A stretch of 64,000 nucleotides of DNA. Origin: Molanna angustata (lineage: Eukaryota > Arthropoda > Insecta > Trichoptera > Molannidae). The notes below the pieces were generated by a model. That model saw only the letters and a program-made list of their open reading frames with translations. It had not been told where the DNA came from and did no database searches. Position numbers and translations under genes: made by a program. Position 1 is the first letter of the stretch. Every line of letters begins with the position of its first letter. Shown in pieces: positions 11,875 to 22,949 of the stretch. Location: positions 15,250,722-15,314,721 of the forward strand of contig OY754984.1 of assembly GCA_963576475.1 (NCBI GenBank), in the 5' to 3' direction.

Positions 11875-12130
11875 TGACAAATTGTGTGGTTCCCAACACG
11901 CTGGTGGCATTGTCCTGTGGCAGACGAAAAGGCGGTTCGCCCAGACTGTTGGGTGTTCAGCGTTGTTCGGTGCTCAGTGAGGTCGGATGAGTTATGGTCT
12001 GAGAGGCCCCGACTTGTGTTCGGGCCACGGGGGGCATCAAATGATGAATACATTACGCCTTTACCGGCTCGATACTTTGGACGAGGGTTTTGGGCAACAG
12101 AGAACTGAGGCAGTGTGATCGACGAAGGGA
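11875..12130. other. GC-rich open island, unassigned
   Basis: About 250 bp of much higher GC than its surroundings, open in plus frames (11796-11990, 11884-12108) and on the minus strand (11853-12053). The minus frame contains SFDAPRGPNT and HQRVGNHT. Splice signals are not convincing and no domain is visible. It could be a transposon coding remnant or an exon of an unknown gene. Confidence 0.3.
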
Positions 12131-13820
12131 CACGTGTAGTTCGAATTGTTTCGTAATAGTTTTAAAATTCAAAGCCTCCCGTCAAAACAAACGTTGGTAT
12201 CTGTTGCAAATCTAATAAATTAAGCTCTATCTGTGCGAGTGATTTTTTTAAACGGATATTGTACCAATTGTTGTTTATTTATTTATTAAAAGAAACACAA
12301 ACAAAATATTGGAATACATATTAGACATTATAGACAGTTAGAATCAGCATAGAAGTTCCAATGCTCCAAAAATAGGTGTTTACAACATTATGTATAATAA
12401 GTAAATCATGATATATTATTTTAGCGTTTAAGAATAAAAATTAAAATAGGTTACTATAACATTCACAGTGTAGTGCATTGTTAAAAAGATGCTTTAGAAA
12501 AACTTTTATTAAGAAATAATCCATGCAGAAGGGAAAACATCTCACAATGATTGTTGACTTGCTTGTATCTAACGCTTGAAGATGCTGAGGCTGTTTGAGA
12601 ATATGTCGAAAATCTCGATTTTTCTGTGAAATGAACTATAGGAGCGCATCATTCTACTCGGTGGACTAAAATGGTCTACATTTTTGTAGTATCTACATAC
12701 TTAAACGAAATACTTCAGGGTTTCTCAGCGTAACATTGCCATGGATGTTAATATTCTCTATGACATTGGTATCGACCATACTATTTAGAAATATGATCTC
12801 TGATGTTGCTCTTCTATCTGATCTTCTTCTTCTTGTGTCATGTCAGGTCTCCCCGACGTTGACGACCACCATAAAGATAGCCTCCCTGTCCTGTGCTTCT
12901 ATATGATATTAAAGTGCTTTAGTTGTTGTTAACAGTCCAAAGACAAGATCAGGGGTGAAAGACCAGCAACAAAACTAAACATAAAGGCTCGCTAGTCTAA
13001 CAACAAACAGAGCCATACCTACTGTGGAAACTTATAAAATAATATTTTTTATGCTAATGTCCTCACGTTGATTGAATATTATGATAATTTAAAAAATGAT
13101 AACATGTCACATATAGGTACTTATTTTCATAATAATTACAGTCCTTTTATAGAAAAATAAACAGTTTTTTATGTTGTTTTTAATTGTCGTGATGTCTGCG
13201 AGCCTTGACCAAGACCACGCTGGTTTTTACAGATTATTATTAGATCAGCCATACGTTTATAAATCTTAAAAAGTATTTTTTCTGAAAACTTTATATTTAG
13301 ATGAGGTTTTAATTTTTTTTAGTTAAGCAGCCGATTTTATGTACCAAGTAGGTATTTCTTCATATAAATTAAAACGTTCAGTGTATCGAATTACAAAATA
13401 GATTAGGTATCCGTTTTGAGCATTAATTACATGTATGTATGTATATTATGTTGGGTTGGTGCGGATCTTAAAACTATATGGAGTAGGTTGGTCGGTGGTC
13501 GATATATTACGTAGGTATCTGGTCAGTGAAAAATGGTCAGAGTTCTCAAGGTTAACGAGACTACCCGAGGAGACTCCCATTGTCTTGGACTGACTTCATA
13601 ATCTCGCTGACTCGGGACCGGCTGCAGACATTTCAAACGATATCCACTTATGTAGGTACATAGGTACTACATATTTAGATCAAGAGAAATGTATCCACTT
13701 GCTTTTTAAAAAAACAGAGAGAATTTCCATTTCATTTTCAAAGCAGTATAAAAAACAACCTATTAAATTTTACCAATTACGTATTAAGAATATTCCAAAT
13801 AACCTTTTATATAATTGCCA
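12131..13820. other. Mostly unassigned AT-rich sequence
   Basis: 12275-12560 starts with a TTTATTTATTTATT run and may be an inverted LINE 3' end. A short GC-richer patch at 12825-12900 may be a transposon scrap. No gene was seen. Confidence 0.35.
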
Positions 13821-13821
13821 T

Positions 13822-14250
13822 TTATTACAAGAATCGTCAGCCGGTGGGAGAAAAATCCAAACAAACTATTATATAACTAATTGTCATATTATACAAGAAT
13901 CGTCAGCTGGTGAGAGAAAAGTGATTGAAAGTTCCAAGTAAACTTTGATAAAATTGCAATTTTCACAAGAATCGTCAGCTGGTGGGAGAAAAATCTAAAA
14001 AAAAAATTATATAATTGTCATATTCTGCAAGAATTGTCAGCTGGTGAGAGAAAAGTGATTGAAATATCCAAATAATATTTTATTGAATTGTCATTTTTTA
14101 CAAGAATCGTCAACTGGTGGGAGAAAAATCATTGAAAATTCCAAGTAAACTTTTACGTAATTGTCATATTTTACAAGAATCGTCAGCTGGTGGGAGAAAA
14201 ATTATTGACAATTTCAAATTAACTTTTATATAATTATCATTTTTTTAAAA
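13822..14250 (+). repeat. Six-unit tandem array with a conserved 24-base core
   Basis: Cores of the form AGAATCGTCAGCTGGTGGGA followed by GAAAA occur at about 13828, 13895, 13965, 14031, 14103 and 14177, giving a period of 65-74 bp. The spacers (ATTGAAAATTCCAAGTAAAC, TAATTGTCAT) are related but much more diverged and vary in length. Five of the six cores carry the CAGCTG or CAACTG E-box-like hexamer; the first reads CAGCCG. Alternate units say GGTGGGAG and GGTGAGAG, suggesting a higher-order dimer duplication. It is a minisatellite by form. Confidence 0.8.
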
Positions 14251-14384
14251 GACTTGTTACAGTACAAAAGTAATTTATTTTGTTTTACGATAAAAAAATC
14301 CTTTCCTCGTGCTTTGATCATTGTATTTATAGGTGTAATTATTTTGACACTTTTGTGATTTAAATATAGGATCGAATTTATAAA

Positions 14385-14670
14385 CCTTCTGGGAAACTTT
14401 GTATCCTTGTTTAGTACCTACCTACCTACATAAATTTGTAGCTGCGCTCCTGAATATTATAAGCTGCAATTGGTATATCCTTGACAGTTCCCGAAGATTA
14501 GCGAAGATTGACGAACTACAGCCCATTGCCGTCCGTACAGATCAATCGAGCAGCCATTCATGCGTCGACCGTCTCATTGAATACAGTGTCGCGTTTATCG
14601 TAGTTTATTTATCTAATTATATTAATGTAAATAAAGAATATAGGTACTAATGTTGATCATGTAAGTCATC
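14385..14670 (+). repeat. Unclassified repeat B, copy 1
   Basis: Shares the ordered landmarks GCTGCGCTCC, GACAGTTC, GCGAAGATTGACGAACT, CATTCATGCGTC and CATGTAAGT(C/T)ATCTTTTA with 24325-24645, in the same orientation. It carries short open frames (14399-14650), but copies share them only in part. Its class is unknown. Confidence 0.65.
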
Positions 14671-15697
14671 TTTTATTTGAAACCCTTCATGACTGTAATT
14701 AATAAATTGTTCTCATTGCGGCTCTTGTAGAGTTACATGTACGGTTGTAGGAACTATGGTTCTCCGTTTTGTTCACCGTAGTGCCCTGAAAACGGGTTAG
14801 TCGTTAAGAAACGAAACGTCCGAGGTATGCAATGATGATTTAGATCAGATGCAAAGGATGTAATGAACACGTCTCTCGTATGTTAAACTGATGAGGAAAC
14901 TGAAGGAAACTGCGGGAGATAGATTTATGACGAAACTGCAATTTTAAATATTTGCCAAATTAAGAATATGTAGATACTTAGGTAGGTATACCAACTTAAA
15001 TGAACCAACGTGTTCTTTTAAATACATTGAGATTGTTTGGCAAAACTAAATACCTAGTCTTATGTATATTTGAAACGAGTGGGTTGTGGCCAACGCTGAA
15101 TACTCCTCACTACCAAGTTTTCCATCAAAATTTTGCATGGAAAATTTTCAGCATTTTCATTAAATGAGTTTGTTGATTTATTTTTGTTTAGAATATTTTA
15201 TTTTTAAAACTTGATAGTACTTCAATGCTATTTTATGAAAGTGATGTGCCTTTTTAGAAATTTCATAATAATATTAAATTTTTCTGAGCTTGGGGTCACT
15301 TTGAAATATTTGACAGTTGAGAAAATTGAGAAGCACTGATCAGATGTCCCTCGAACTCTAATGGGATCTAAGGGTTAAATGTACAAATTTGCAAAATTTG
15401 AAAAGAATCGAATTAGTAATTTACTTTATAATCGATAAAGTAGAATAAACACGCCGTACATAGTATGTATATCACATTAGTACACAGCACACACACACAT
15501 ACACAAATACATTGTGATGAAACTTTCAGAATACAATCTCAGCGTGATACTCATTGATAATCTGCACTAAAAATAATAATTTTAAAAATTAGCCTGCCAC
15601 CTCGGAACAGGCTTGGCCTATTGAGGTGGTACAAACCAACCCAATTTATTTGTTATTATCCCTTAATTAAAATAATGTATTATTACTGAAAAACTTC

Positions 15698-16024
15698 TAA
15701 CATCTCAATAGAGACGAAGTTGGGATATTATAGAAGAACCAGGAACTCAAGGCATCTACAGGGCTTTCTACCTGTCATCGGCTGGTTTTTTCGTTACTTC
15801 ATAGATGGCAATAGTAATAATGTCTTATTTTCAGGTGAATTGTTACACATTATTCAAATATACAGAACTTTAAATAATAACATTGATAAGGGAACTTAAT
15901 AAGAACGCATAATTGGTGAAAGCACGTGAACCAGCTGATAACAGCTCGTAAGCCCCGTAGGTGCCTTGAGTTCCTGGTTCTTCTATTACTTATAATCCAA
16001 CTTCGTCTCTATTGAGATGTTAAA
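15698..16024. mobile_element. Foldback element F, copy with long inverted arms
   Basis: The left arm starts CATCTCAATAGAGACGAAGT and runs through GAACCAGGAACTCAAGGCAT. The right arm is its inverse and ends ACTTCGTCTCTATTGAGATG. Each arm is about 65 bp with a spacer of roughly 190 bp. The same arms form 38417-38647, and a right half alone lies at 17755-17890. It has no coding capacity, so it is a non-autonomous foldback/MITE. Confidence 0.75.
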
Positions 16025-16083
16025 AATTTGTCAATAAAAATATTATTTTACTCCCGACAGCGAAAAATCGAATATTTGCTTAT

Positions 16084-16340
16084 ATGCAATTATACAAAGC
16101 TGACAGGAACGGAATAAGAGGTCGCGGGCGCCCAAGAAAAGGATGGCACGACCATGTAAACGATATTTTGAAAGATGGAAATGTAAGAAGCATGAACAAC
16201 AGACGAACATGTATAAGACGATGTATGAATGTTGATGAGGCGATGAATGTGTGTCAAGATAGGAAAATGTGGCGTTCGGTTCTCTCTGCCTACCCCGTGA
16301 GGGACATGGCGTGATGGTATGTATGTATATATGTAAAAAA
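16084..16340 (+). pseudogene. LINE ORF2 C-terminal fragment (GRGRPRKGW type)
   Basis: The 76-codon frame has GRGRPRKGWHDHV, NNRRTCIRRCMNVDEAMNV and QDRKMWRSVLSAYP, ending at TGA. This RGRPRK / NRR.C..R.MNVDEA / CQDR..WRSV.SAYP arrangement is, as I recall it, a frequent C-terminus of lepidopteran LINE polyproteins. It is followed by GTGATGGTATGTATGTATAT, a simple-repeat tail. It is 5'-truncated with no RT domain. Shorter relatives with CQDR.IVW and a SPEY/YPEY stretch lie at 37968-38080 and, inverted, at 44590-44723. Confidence 0.7.
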
Positions 16341-16479
16341 ATATTCGATAAAATAATGTCATTTTTTGATATTTGTAATAAAAAAATGCGAATTCATAAC
16401 ACCCTATTATATCCTATTGGGGTAGTGAGGAGTAAAAAGACACCCTTAAGTCGACTGTAAGTATATAAAGTCCCGTACA

Positions 16480-16850
16480 TTTCGTATAAATTTGACTTTA
16501 GACTGCCTCAGACTAACCTAGCAGGTATGCAAAATAATGTGTATTACAAAGGTTTTCAACTGTTTAATGATTTGCCAGAATGTGTGTAGGAAGCATCTGG
16601 TCTTGCCGCTTTTCATCGCCTAAGTGTTGAATACACAAAGGAAAAGTTCTTTTAAGATATTGTGAGCTTCCTTTGTATTTTGTGTAAATTTGAATATTTT
16701 CTTGTTTTTTGTTGTTTTTATACATTTCATACTGTAAAAACTTTTTATTTTTTCAACATGTACCTAAATATGCTTATTGGTTATACTAGATGTAAGAAAA
16801 TGCATTTATTTTTTACATCTAAATAAAATATATATACATATATACCTACA
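16480..16850 (+). pseudogene. Degraded LINE 3' end
   Basis: A broken frame reads VYYKGFQLFNDLPECV, then FHRL, with in-frame stops. Its YKG...FNDLP core resembles the ORF2 terminus of the intact LINE in this window (YRGILFYNDLP). An AT-rich 3' UTR ends in TAAATAAAATATATATAC near 16845. It is probably a related element, 5'-truncated. Confidence 0.5.
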
Positions 16851-16934
16851 TAAGTAGGGTTATTTGACAAGGGTATTATATGCAGCATTTCTCTCGTAGG
16901 TACCTAGATTCCAAATACTATTTCAATCGACGCT

Positions 16935-17085
16935 TAGAACCTACACACATTTTTTGTTGCAAATTGTAACAAAATTCCATGATGATAGAAACCAAATTAT
17001 AGTGACTACTAAGCATTATTTGGTTAGGTACCTGTAAAAGTTTAGTTAAATATCGCAAGCCAGTTTAGTTATATTTTTTTCGGTT
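16935..17085. mobile_element. MITE M (CACTGAAAA ends), diverged copy
   Basis: Shares ACCAAATTATAGTGACTACTAA and the terminus GCCAGTTTAGTTATATTTTTTTC with the copy at 28105-28290. The left end is not clear. Confidence 0.5.
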
Positions 17086-17139
17086 TCTCATCGATTTCTT
17101 TGTTAGTGCCTCGTAAAATAAATAAATCATATTGGAGCT

Positions 17140-17312
17140 CAAAGATTTGATAACAATCCCAACGCCGCATCGGTCGACGTCTACGCTTCGGCGGTCGAAC
17201 GGTGCGCGTCGTTGGCTCGAGCGTCACGGTTGCTGGTTCGGAGACCGGTGTACGGCGACATCGGCTGCTTCCTACAACGGGCTCGACGGGTGTTGCAGCC
17301 ACCGTGAAAAAA
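17140..17312 (-). other. GC-rich open island, unassigned
   Basis: A GC-rich segment open on the minus strand (frame 17069-17302), with a basic run RPPKRRRRPMRRW after an SEPATVTLEPTT stretch. Proline- and arginine-rich composition could be the tail of a transposon polyprotein or an exon. No domain is recognised. Composition contrasts sharply with the flanking AT-rich DNA. Confidence 0.3.
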
Positions 17313-17394
17313 TCCGCGAAATAATAATATAAAAAAAAGAAAAGAAAAAAAACGTTCTCATCTCGCCTTTACACTGATATATATTGGATTTAAA

Positions 17395-17680
17395 TATAAT
17401 ATATTTACAGTTGCATATTTATTTATTATAATTTACGGCCTATTACAAATACATATAAAACAGTATTTAAACATGATATCATGTAGGTACATATAAAAAT
17501 AAATTATTTTATAAAAAACAGAATTATATAAAAAAGAAAATAAAATTATAAATGAATATAACAAATGAAATAATAAATTAATATCAATTATATAACAGAT
17601 TACAAATAAAAAAAGAAGAAAAAAATATTCAACTAAGTATAGGTAACATTAATATCACAAATAACAGTGTCATTTTGCAT
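17395..17680 (-). mobile_element. LINE 3' UTR and tail, inverted
   Basis: Read on the minus strand, it is AT-rich and ends GGCCGTAAATTATAATAAAT. The same 3' end occurs inverted at 45425-45830, and a related GGCCGTATATGTAAATATAAAT end lies on the plus strand at 36380-36500. Confidence 0.55.
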
Positions 17681-17754
17681 ATATGTATAGGTACCTACGC
17701 AAACAATTGTTTCCCTATTGGGAGTCAACGATAGGTAGGTATATTTATGACATT

Positions 17755-17890
17755 TTTTTTATATCGGCTGATTTGCGCAAGCGCATAAAGTGATCACGTA
17801 AACCAGCCGAAGACAGTTCGTAGGCCTTGCAGGTGCCTTGATTTCCCGGCTCTTCCTTATATTCCAACTTCGTCTCTATTGATATATTTT
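17755..17890. mobile_element. Foldback element F, right half only
   Basis: It contains GCGCAAGCGCATAAAGTGAT, AACCAGCCGA, GGTGCCTTGATTTCCCGG and the arm ACTTCGTCTCTATTGA. It matches the right half of 38417-38647, and the left arm is missing. Confidence 0.6.
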
Positions 17891-18072
17891 TTTGTGATAC
17901 CTACTGGATTTGTTTACTTTGATACAAATGTGACCCATATAATGTAACATATCCTACCTAATTTATATTGTGTGTTGCTGTAAGGCACCGCCTTTGAATA
18001 ATGCTTCCACTTTTTTCTAATAGGTATCATCGTTTTCGGATGTACTTGGGTGTTGCATGCTTCCTTAAGGTG

Positions 18073-18130
18073 ACACCCGCACACCTGTCGCTTGTTACTC
18101 GAGTTTGTGGGATATGCCGTGATGGTATGA
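18073..18130 (+). mobile_element. LINE 3' UTR scrap
   Basis: CACACCTGTCGCTTG followed by GTGGGATATGCCGTGATGGT. The same string appears inverted at 29258-29310 and in diverged form at 50270-50320. Confidence 0.5.
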
Positions 18131-18280
18131 AGTAAAGTGTTGCCAATAATTAAAAAATATATATATTTTTATAATTTTTACGTCAACAAGTAGATTACTG
18201 CTGACCAACTAGGAAATCGGGTTCTAGGGTTATTAAACTGGATGACAGTTTCCGCTCCAGGTAGGTACACATATCACACA

Positions 18281-18400
18281 ACAGGGGGGCAAGTCTGGTC
18301 CAACCGGCGAAATCAAAACCCTCTCGATTACCCATATCATGGATATAATTTTTATATGGAGTTCTATAATATCTTTAGATGTCATAGAAGTATATTATAA
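18281..18400 (+). repeat. Unclassified repeat C, copy 1
   Basis: GGGGGGCAAGTCTGGT, CGGCGAAATCAAAACC, ATATCATGGATATAAT and TATGGAGTTCTATAATATCT match 27353-27470 in order and orientation. The terminal hairpin seen in the second copy is mutated here. Confidence 0.7.
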
Positions 18401-18841
18401 TAAATAATTTTACAGATAAATATGTGTTAGTATCAAGTTAATTTATTCAATTCGTTTATGTAACGTTGGTTGATGTTACACGACCATGTATCATATTTTA
18501 ATTTTTTTTCAAATCTCACACCTATATCAGGAATGATAAAACAGATCGCGTTACAAATTCCATTTTCCACGTGCATTACGATTTTACGCTATAATAACTG
18601 TGGCGTTTCCAGCGACACTCTTCACATCCGGAACAGATGTTGCGACAAAAAGCTGAGAGAACGAAGGAAAAAAAAAACGAGGAAGTAATGTTTTCAGCTT
18701 TTTAATGGGCGGTGAAGCGTTAAAACTCCTACCGAAACTGAATTCTGATGTCATGCGTTATACCTTATATCACTACTCGTAACGTCACTCTTTGCACTTC
18801 CTTTGTTGTATCATCGATGGCTTTAATTTTTATGTAATATT

Positions 18842-18870
18842 GGTGATGGCAGAGTGGTTTGCGCGCTGGG
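18842..18870 (+). mobile_element. SINE family 3 fragment
   Basis: TGGTGATGGCAGAGTGGTTT then GCGCGCTGGG matches the tRNA-like 5' end (box A region) of the copies at 26060 and 53372. It stops abruptly about 17 bp before the foldback element that follows. Confidence 0.5.
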
Positions 18871-18886
18871 TTTATAATTTATAATT

Positions 18887-19351
18887 AAAAACCTTTATAA
18901 TTAATTACGTCAAAACCTCATTTTTTAACATAAGTACAAAATACATTGCAATGGTAAACATTAATAATAATCTTGAATCTGTTTTTCCCCCTTTTTAAAG
19001 TAACAATCTGGTAATTCCTCGTAACAGAGTTATTTTCCCTACAAACTCAACGTGTCCCAGACACCAGTGCACTACATTCAGAATAATTTAACCTGATATT
19101 CTCTTATAAATCAATATAAATTTACTTAGCATGTAGACACTACAAAATTATAAATTGTGTTTAAAAAAATATATATTAAAAATTTAATGTTGAGTTTGTA
19201 GGAAAAACCACATTGTTACTTTTAAAAAAGTGGAAAAATAGATTCAAGATTATTATTGTTTATATGTAATAAATGTTTACTAGGTACTGCAATGTATTTT
19301 GTATTTATGTTAAAAAAATGAGGTTTTGACGTAATTAATGATAAAGGTTTT
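18887..19351. mobile_element. Foldback element G with inverted arms over 110 bp
   Basis: The left arm begins AAAACCTTTATAATTAATTA and proceeds CGTCAAAACCTCATTTTTTAAC, then a stretch including ATTGCAATG and AATCTTGAATCTG. The right arm (about 19195-19351) is its inverse and ends GTAATTAATGATAAAGGTTTT. Pairing continues inward to CCTACAAACTCAAC / GTTGAGTTTGTAGG. The loop of about 130 bp is unpaired. No coding capacity was seen. Confidence 0.8.
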
Positions 19352-19354
19352 CCT

Positions 19355-19894
19355 TTCCTTGAGGGACAAAATTTGCTGCACTAAATTTCAAAACGACTCA
19401 CCTACCTGCCTTCGAGAGGTCATATTATCAAAACTTTATTGACCAACGTAATTAACGAACTCTTGACCGTACTAATTTGAATCAGTTCCGATTGAGTATT
19501 TTAGACCGATTTAATTACAATTTCAACGTGAAATTTCATCAGTTCATGGCCGATTTTACGACAAACAAAACTTGTGGTTCACCGAGAAAATGGACATACC
19601 TACCTACCCTTGACATATGTAAGTGTGCGAGTTCAAAGTTTTCACTTGTTGCTTGTACTTCTCAAAAAATAATTCCTATCAATAAATATATTATTTAGAA
19701 AATATAACACAATCATAAGTAAATATAACATAAAATATCAAAAGACAAACCGAACGCCAGACTCCTCTCTCTTGACATACATTTCTCTCTTCGTTCACGT
19801 CCATGTATCGTCTCATACACGAACTTCTCCTATTCTTACTTCTATCGTCTCCATCTTACAAAATTTCATGTATGTGATCGTCTTTTTTTCCTCT
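19355..19894. other. Unassigned
   Basis: A 73-codon frame at 19477-19698 has no domain. No repeat was recognised. Confidence 0.35.
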
Positions 19895-20166
19895 TAGCGC
19901 TTTTGTCCCGTTTCTATCGGGGTACGCTTTGACCATGATCCTGGAATTGGCAAGTCTTTGTTATTACATTGAAGCGACTGCCATCTGACCTTCGTAACCC
20001 TTAGAAAGGAGAACCAGACAAATTGGATCATGGCTACACATAGCTAGTGATATAAATCCGCACATAGATTTTTTGAAAATCCAGAGGTGCGTGCCCCGCC
20101 CGGATTCGAACCGTCGACCTCACCCATGTGAGGCGACAACCTTACCGCTGGGCTATCACCGCTTTT
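19895..20166 (-). mobile_element. SINE family 2, tRNA-derived, inverted
   Basis: On the minus strand the head reads GGTGATAGCCCAGCGGTAAG (box A-like) and, 30 bases later, GGTTCGAATCC (box B). The acceptor ends do not pair, so it is a SINE and not a tRNA gene. The body continues to about 19900. Box spacing matches a pol III internal promoter. Confidence 0.65.
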
Positions 20167-20169
20167 CAT

Positions 20170-22200
20170 GTATGTGATCGTGCTAACTTTTAATCCCTCT
20201 TTTATCAGCCTTATATTCTTTTTTTTTACTAAAAACCACCATTTTCATTCTCCCAAAATTACAAATGATGAAATGAAAATCTACTAGCTTCAAATATTGT
20301 ATTATTCTTGTCAAAAAATGTAAATATAATGAATTTTAACTTTATCCAATATATCTACGTACCTATCTACCTATAATTGATATAAATACATTGGTCTAGA
20401 TTGGCTTAGTCTTAAACATTATAAATTATTTTACTAAATAATAGATTTTACAGATTTTCTTTCCTCAAAAGCAAAGCCAACCAAAATCCGGCTTTGAGTA
20501 CGGTGAAAATGTATAACAACTTACCAAATAAAAAAATAAGAACAAACGATTTCTAACGTGTCACAAGTCCTAGAAGAAATGACGTTATTTTCTGGGATTG
20601 ACGTTATAAGTTTTTTAATACTTGATAAATCCATGTTTCAGTGGGGCTTTATTCGATTGTTACAACTCGGTGCCTTGTCTATATACACAGATCGAGGCGT
20701 TAATGATTTCTTTCACACAGTTTATTATTATTTATGATAGGTCCAGATAGGACGTTCAGCCACGGTGAGACGATGACACTAGGTGATGATTTTAATAATC
20801 TGTATTATGCTGAGAACACAGGTGTATTTGGAGCGTCTTCCACAAACCTCCCGTTGTGAGGGCAACCGGGTAGATGAAATGCTCGTGAGATGCTCAAATT
20901 TGTATCACACGGGTCCATCTGGAAATGCCTACCCAAACGAGATATTTTTTTATTTAAAATTGATGAGCAAAAACACCAAAGTATTTTTCCACAAAATTCG
21001 ATTACAATGACCGGTCTAACTAAAATGAAACTAACCAATTTAAAATAAAATCATCCAACACTACAACATTTACAGAGTGTGGGTGGAGGTGGTGACAACG
21101 TTATGAAATCACTGAAACTGTTGATTGGTAATGGGTCTCGTAATACACATTAAGGTTCGTATTAAGGGAGTTATTTGAGAATAATGTAAGAATAAGTCGA
21201 GGTCCCGTAAGCAGTATTTTCGCAGTACGGTACCTTACCTTTTTCTTACATCTTTTCTCATATAACTCTTGTAATACGACCCTACAACATACAAAAAAAA
21301 TACCAAATTAAGATTTTTTGCTACAAAAGTCTACTATTAGAATTAAATACTTTTGGAAAATTCTTAGAAATTTTCTGAAGATTTTCATGCATATTTATTT
21401 TAAATAAATTGCGTACCACTGTATTGGAACCACATGCACTGAAGTAAGATAGTGTCGAATCATAGTTTTGAGAAACCGCTGATGTTTTGAAGGCGTTAGA
21501 AGCAAGAGATGGAATTGATCAATAGATTATGGTACTTTGTTGATTAAAACCGTTTTATATATTTTCTGACTGATTTAATGATACAGGTTCCTTTTGAATA
21601 TCAGAGGTGATGGGCGGTTTCAATATATATAACATAATAGCTACTATATCATTATATTCCTTCATACATACATACATACATACATACATACATACCCAAT
21701 CTTCATTTGTCAAAATGGCCCCAATGTGAAACAGCGTTAATATTTATGCCCGGGCAAACGTTGTCCTGCCACAGACCGCCTTCTAAGTAGACCGCATTTT
21801 AGATACATTTTTAAAACATCAAAGGTTTTTTTGTAAGTATAGTTAATTACATAACTACTGTCTATACGCAAAATTAAAGTTTTTTATAAATCTTTAGCTA
21901 TTTGAAACTGTTTTTAATTTATTTTCGAAGCTTTTCGATTGGCAGTATTGTTCTTCTGAATTATAAGAACTGGGTATATTCTGATTCAATGCCCTGAAGT
22001 TTTTTACATGTATTATTAACCCATATTAATTTGATAAAAAGCCTTATTAAAGCAATAATAGTATAATTTATGTGACATAGAAGCACAGATATTGTATAGC
22101 AGAACTTTTTTGTGGGTACTCCAATATTTTCTGAGTAAAAAAATGGTATTTTTCTCCGATGACAAACGTTAAAATAGTATTGAGAACAATTTAATAATTT
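20170..22200. other. Mostly unassigned; (TACA)n at 21663-21698
   Basis: A clean TACA microsatellite of nine units is present. The less AT-rich patch at 20750-20930 is open on both strands but has no recognisable domain. Confidence 0.4.
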
Positions 22201-22202
22201 TT

Positions 22203-22262
22203 ATATTTGCATATATGCAAACATTGGATCATTTCGCTGTCGGAAGTCAATGATATTTATAA
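22203..22262. mobile_element. Terminal scrap of foldback family F
   Basis: TTTGCATATATGCAAA, a perfect palindrome, is followed by CGCTGTCGG and AGTCAATGATATTTA. Its inverse (GACTCCCGACAG... TTTGCGCATATGCAA) flanks the foldback elements at 38650-38700 and 16053-16090. Confidence 0.5.
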
Positions 22263-22794
22263 TCATCAAAAAAAATTGTACCTATAGAAAGAGTTCAGTA
22301 CAATAACGAGTCACACAAAATTAAAAATAAGTAGGTATGTATGGTATGTTCTGATATTAGAGTTCCTCAAGGTTAACAAATTGACTATGACTATTTCTAA
22401 TGTATATAATGATTTTTGTTATTTTACCGTTAAATGAATTTAATTAATCTTTTTGAAATACGAATATGTGAAATTTTCTGCTATCCATTTGAATTTAGTT
22501 CACATGATATCTCATTACGCGGTCTACCGCTGTCGAAGACTAACCATAGTAAATTCTTTTATTATTATATTTCACCGTGGAAGATGAAATCATATTTAGA
22601 TTATATGCTATGTTGTTGTTTGACAATGAATATTGTAATATTTAAATCCATTTTAAACTATTTGTATACGAAATAGTGTTTAAATTATTCTAAGAATCCT
22701 TCTGTATTGACTGCGGCTTGAAAACCTCAATTTTGATCAATCTTCGATACAAAGCGATTCCCCTGAAAGATTTAAATTAATTTTTTCACGCAAT

Positions 22795-22945
22795 GATATT
22801 TCAATACTTTGTTCGATATATTGGATATATTTTCAGATATGAAGTCTGTCAGAATATTGCTAGTACAAACCAATATTTTGTTCGATATATTGGATATATT
22901 TTCATATATGAAGTCTGTCAGAATATTGCTAGCACAGACCGCTAT
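22795..22945 (+). repeat. Tandem duplication, two units of about 68 bp
   Basis: TTTGTTCGATATATTGGATA, then TATGAAGTCTGTCAGAATAT and TGCTAG are present twice in direct tandem with few differences. The short open frame across it simply repeats the same peptide twice. Confidence 0.85.
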
Positions 22946-22949
22946 AGAT

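Larger units (their letters stand above)
15075..16436 (+). repeat. Repeat E copy, interrupted by a later insertion
   Basis: 15075-15595 carries most of repeat E (start GAGTGGGTTGTGGCC, then TACTCCTCACTACC). Its expected far end (GCGAATTCATAAC then TAGTGAGGAGTA) appears only at 16387-16436. The intervening 15596-16386 is foreign and contains a foldback element and a LINE fragment. This gives a relative age: repeat E inserted first. Confidence 0.7.

Noticed and set aside
13822..14250. CRISPR-like look (constant repeats, variable spacers)
   Set aside because: The spacers are related to each other and the organism is clearly a eukaryote, so it is a minisatellite.
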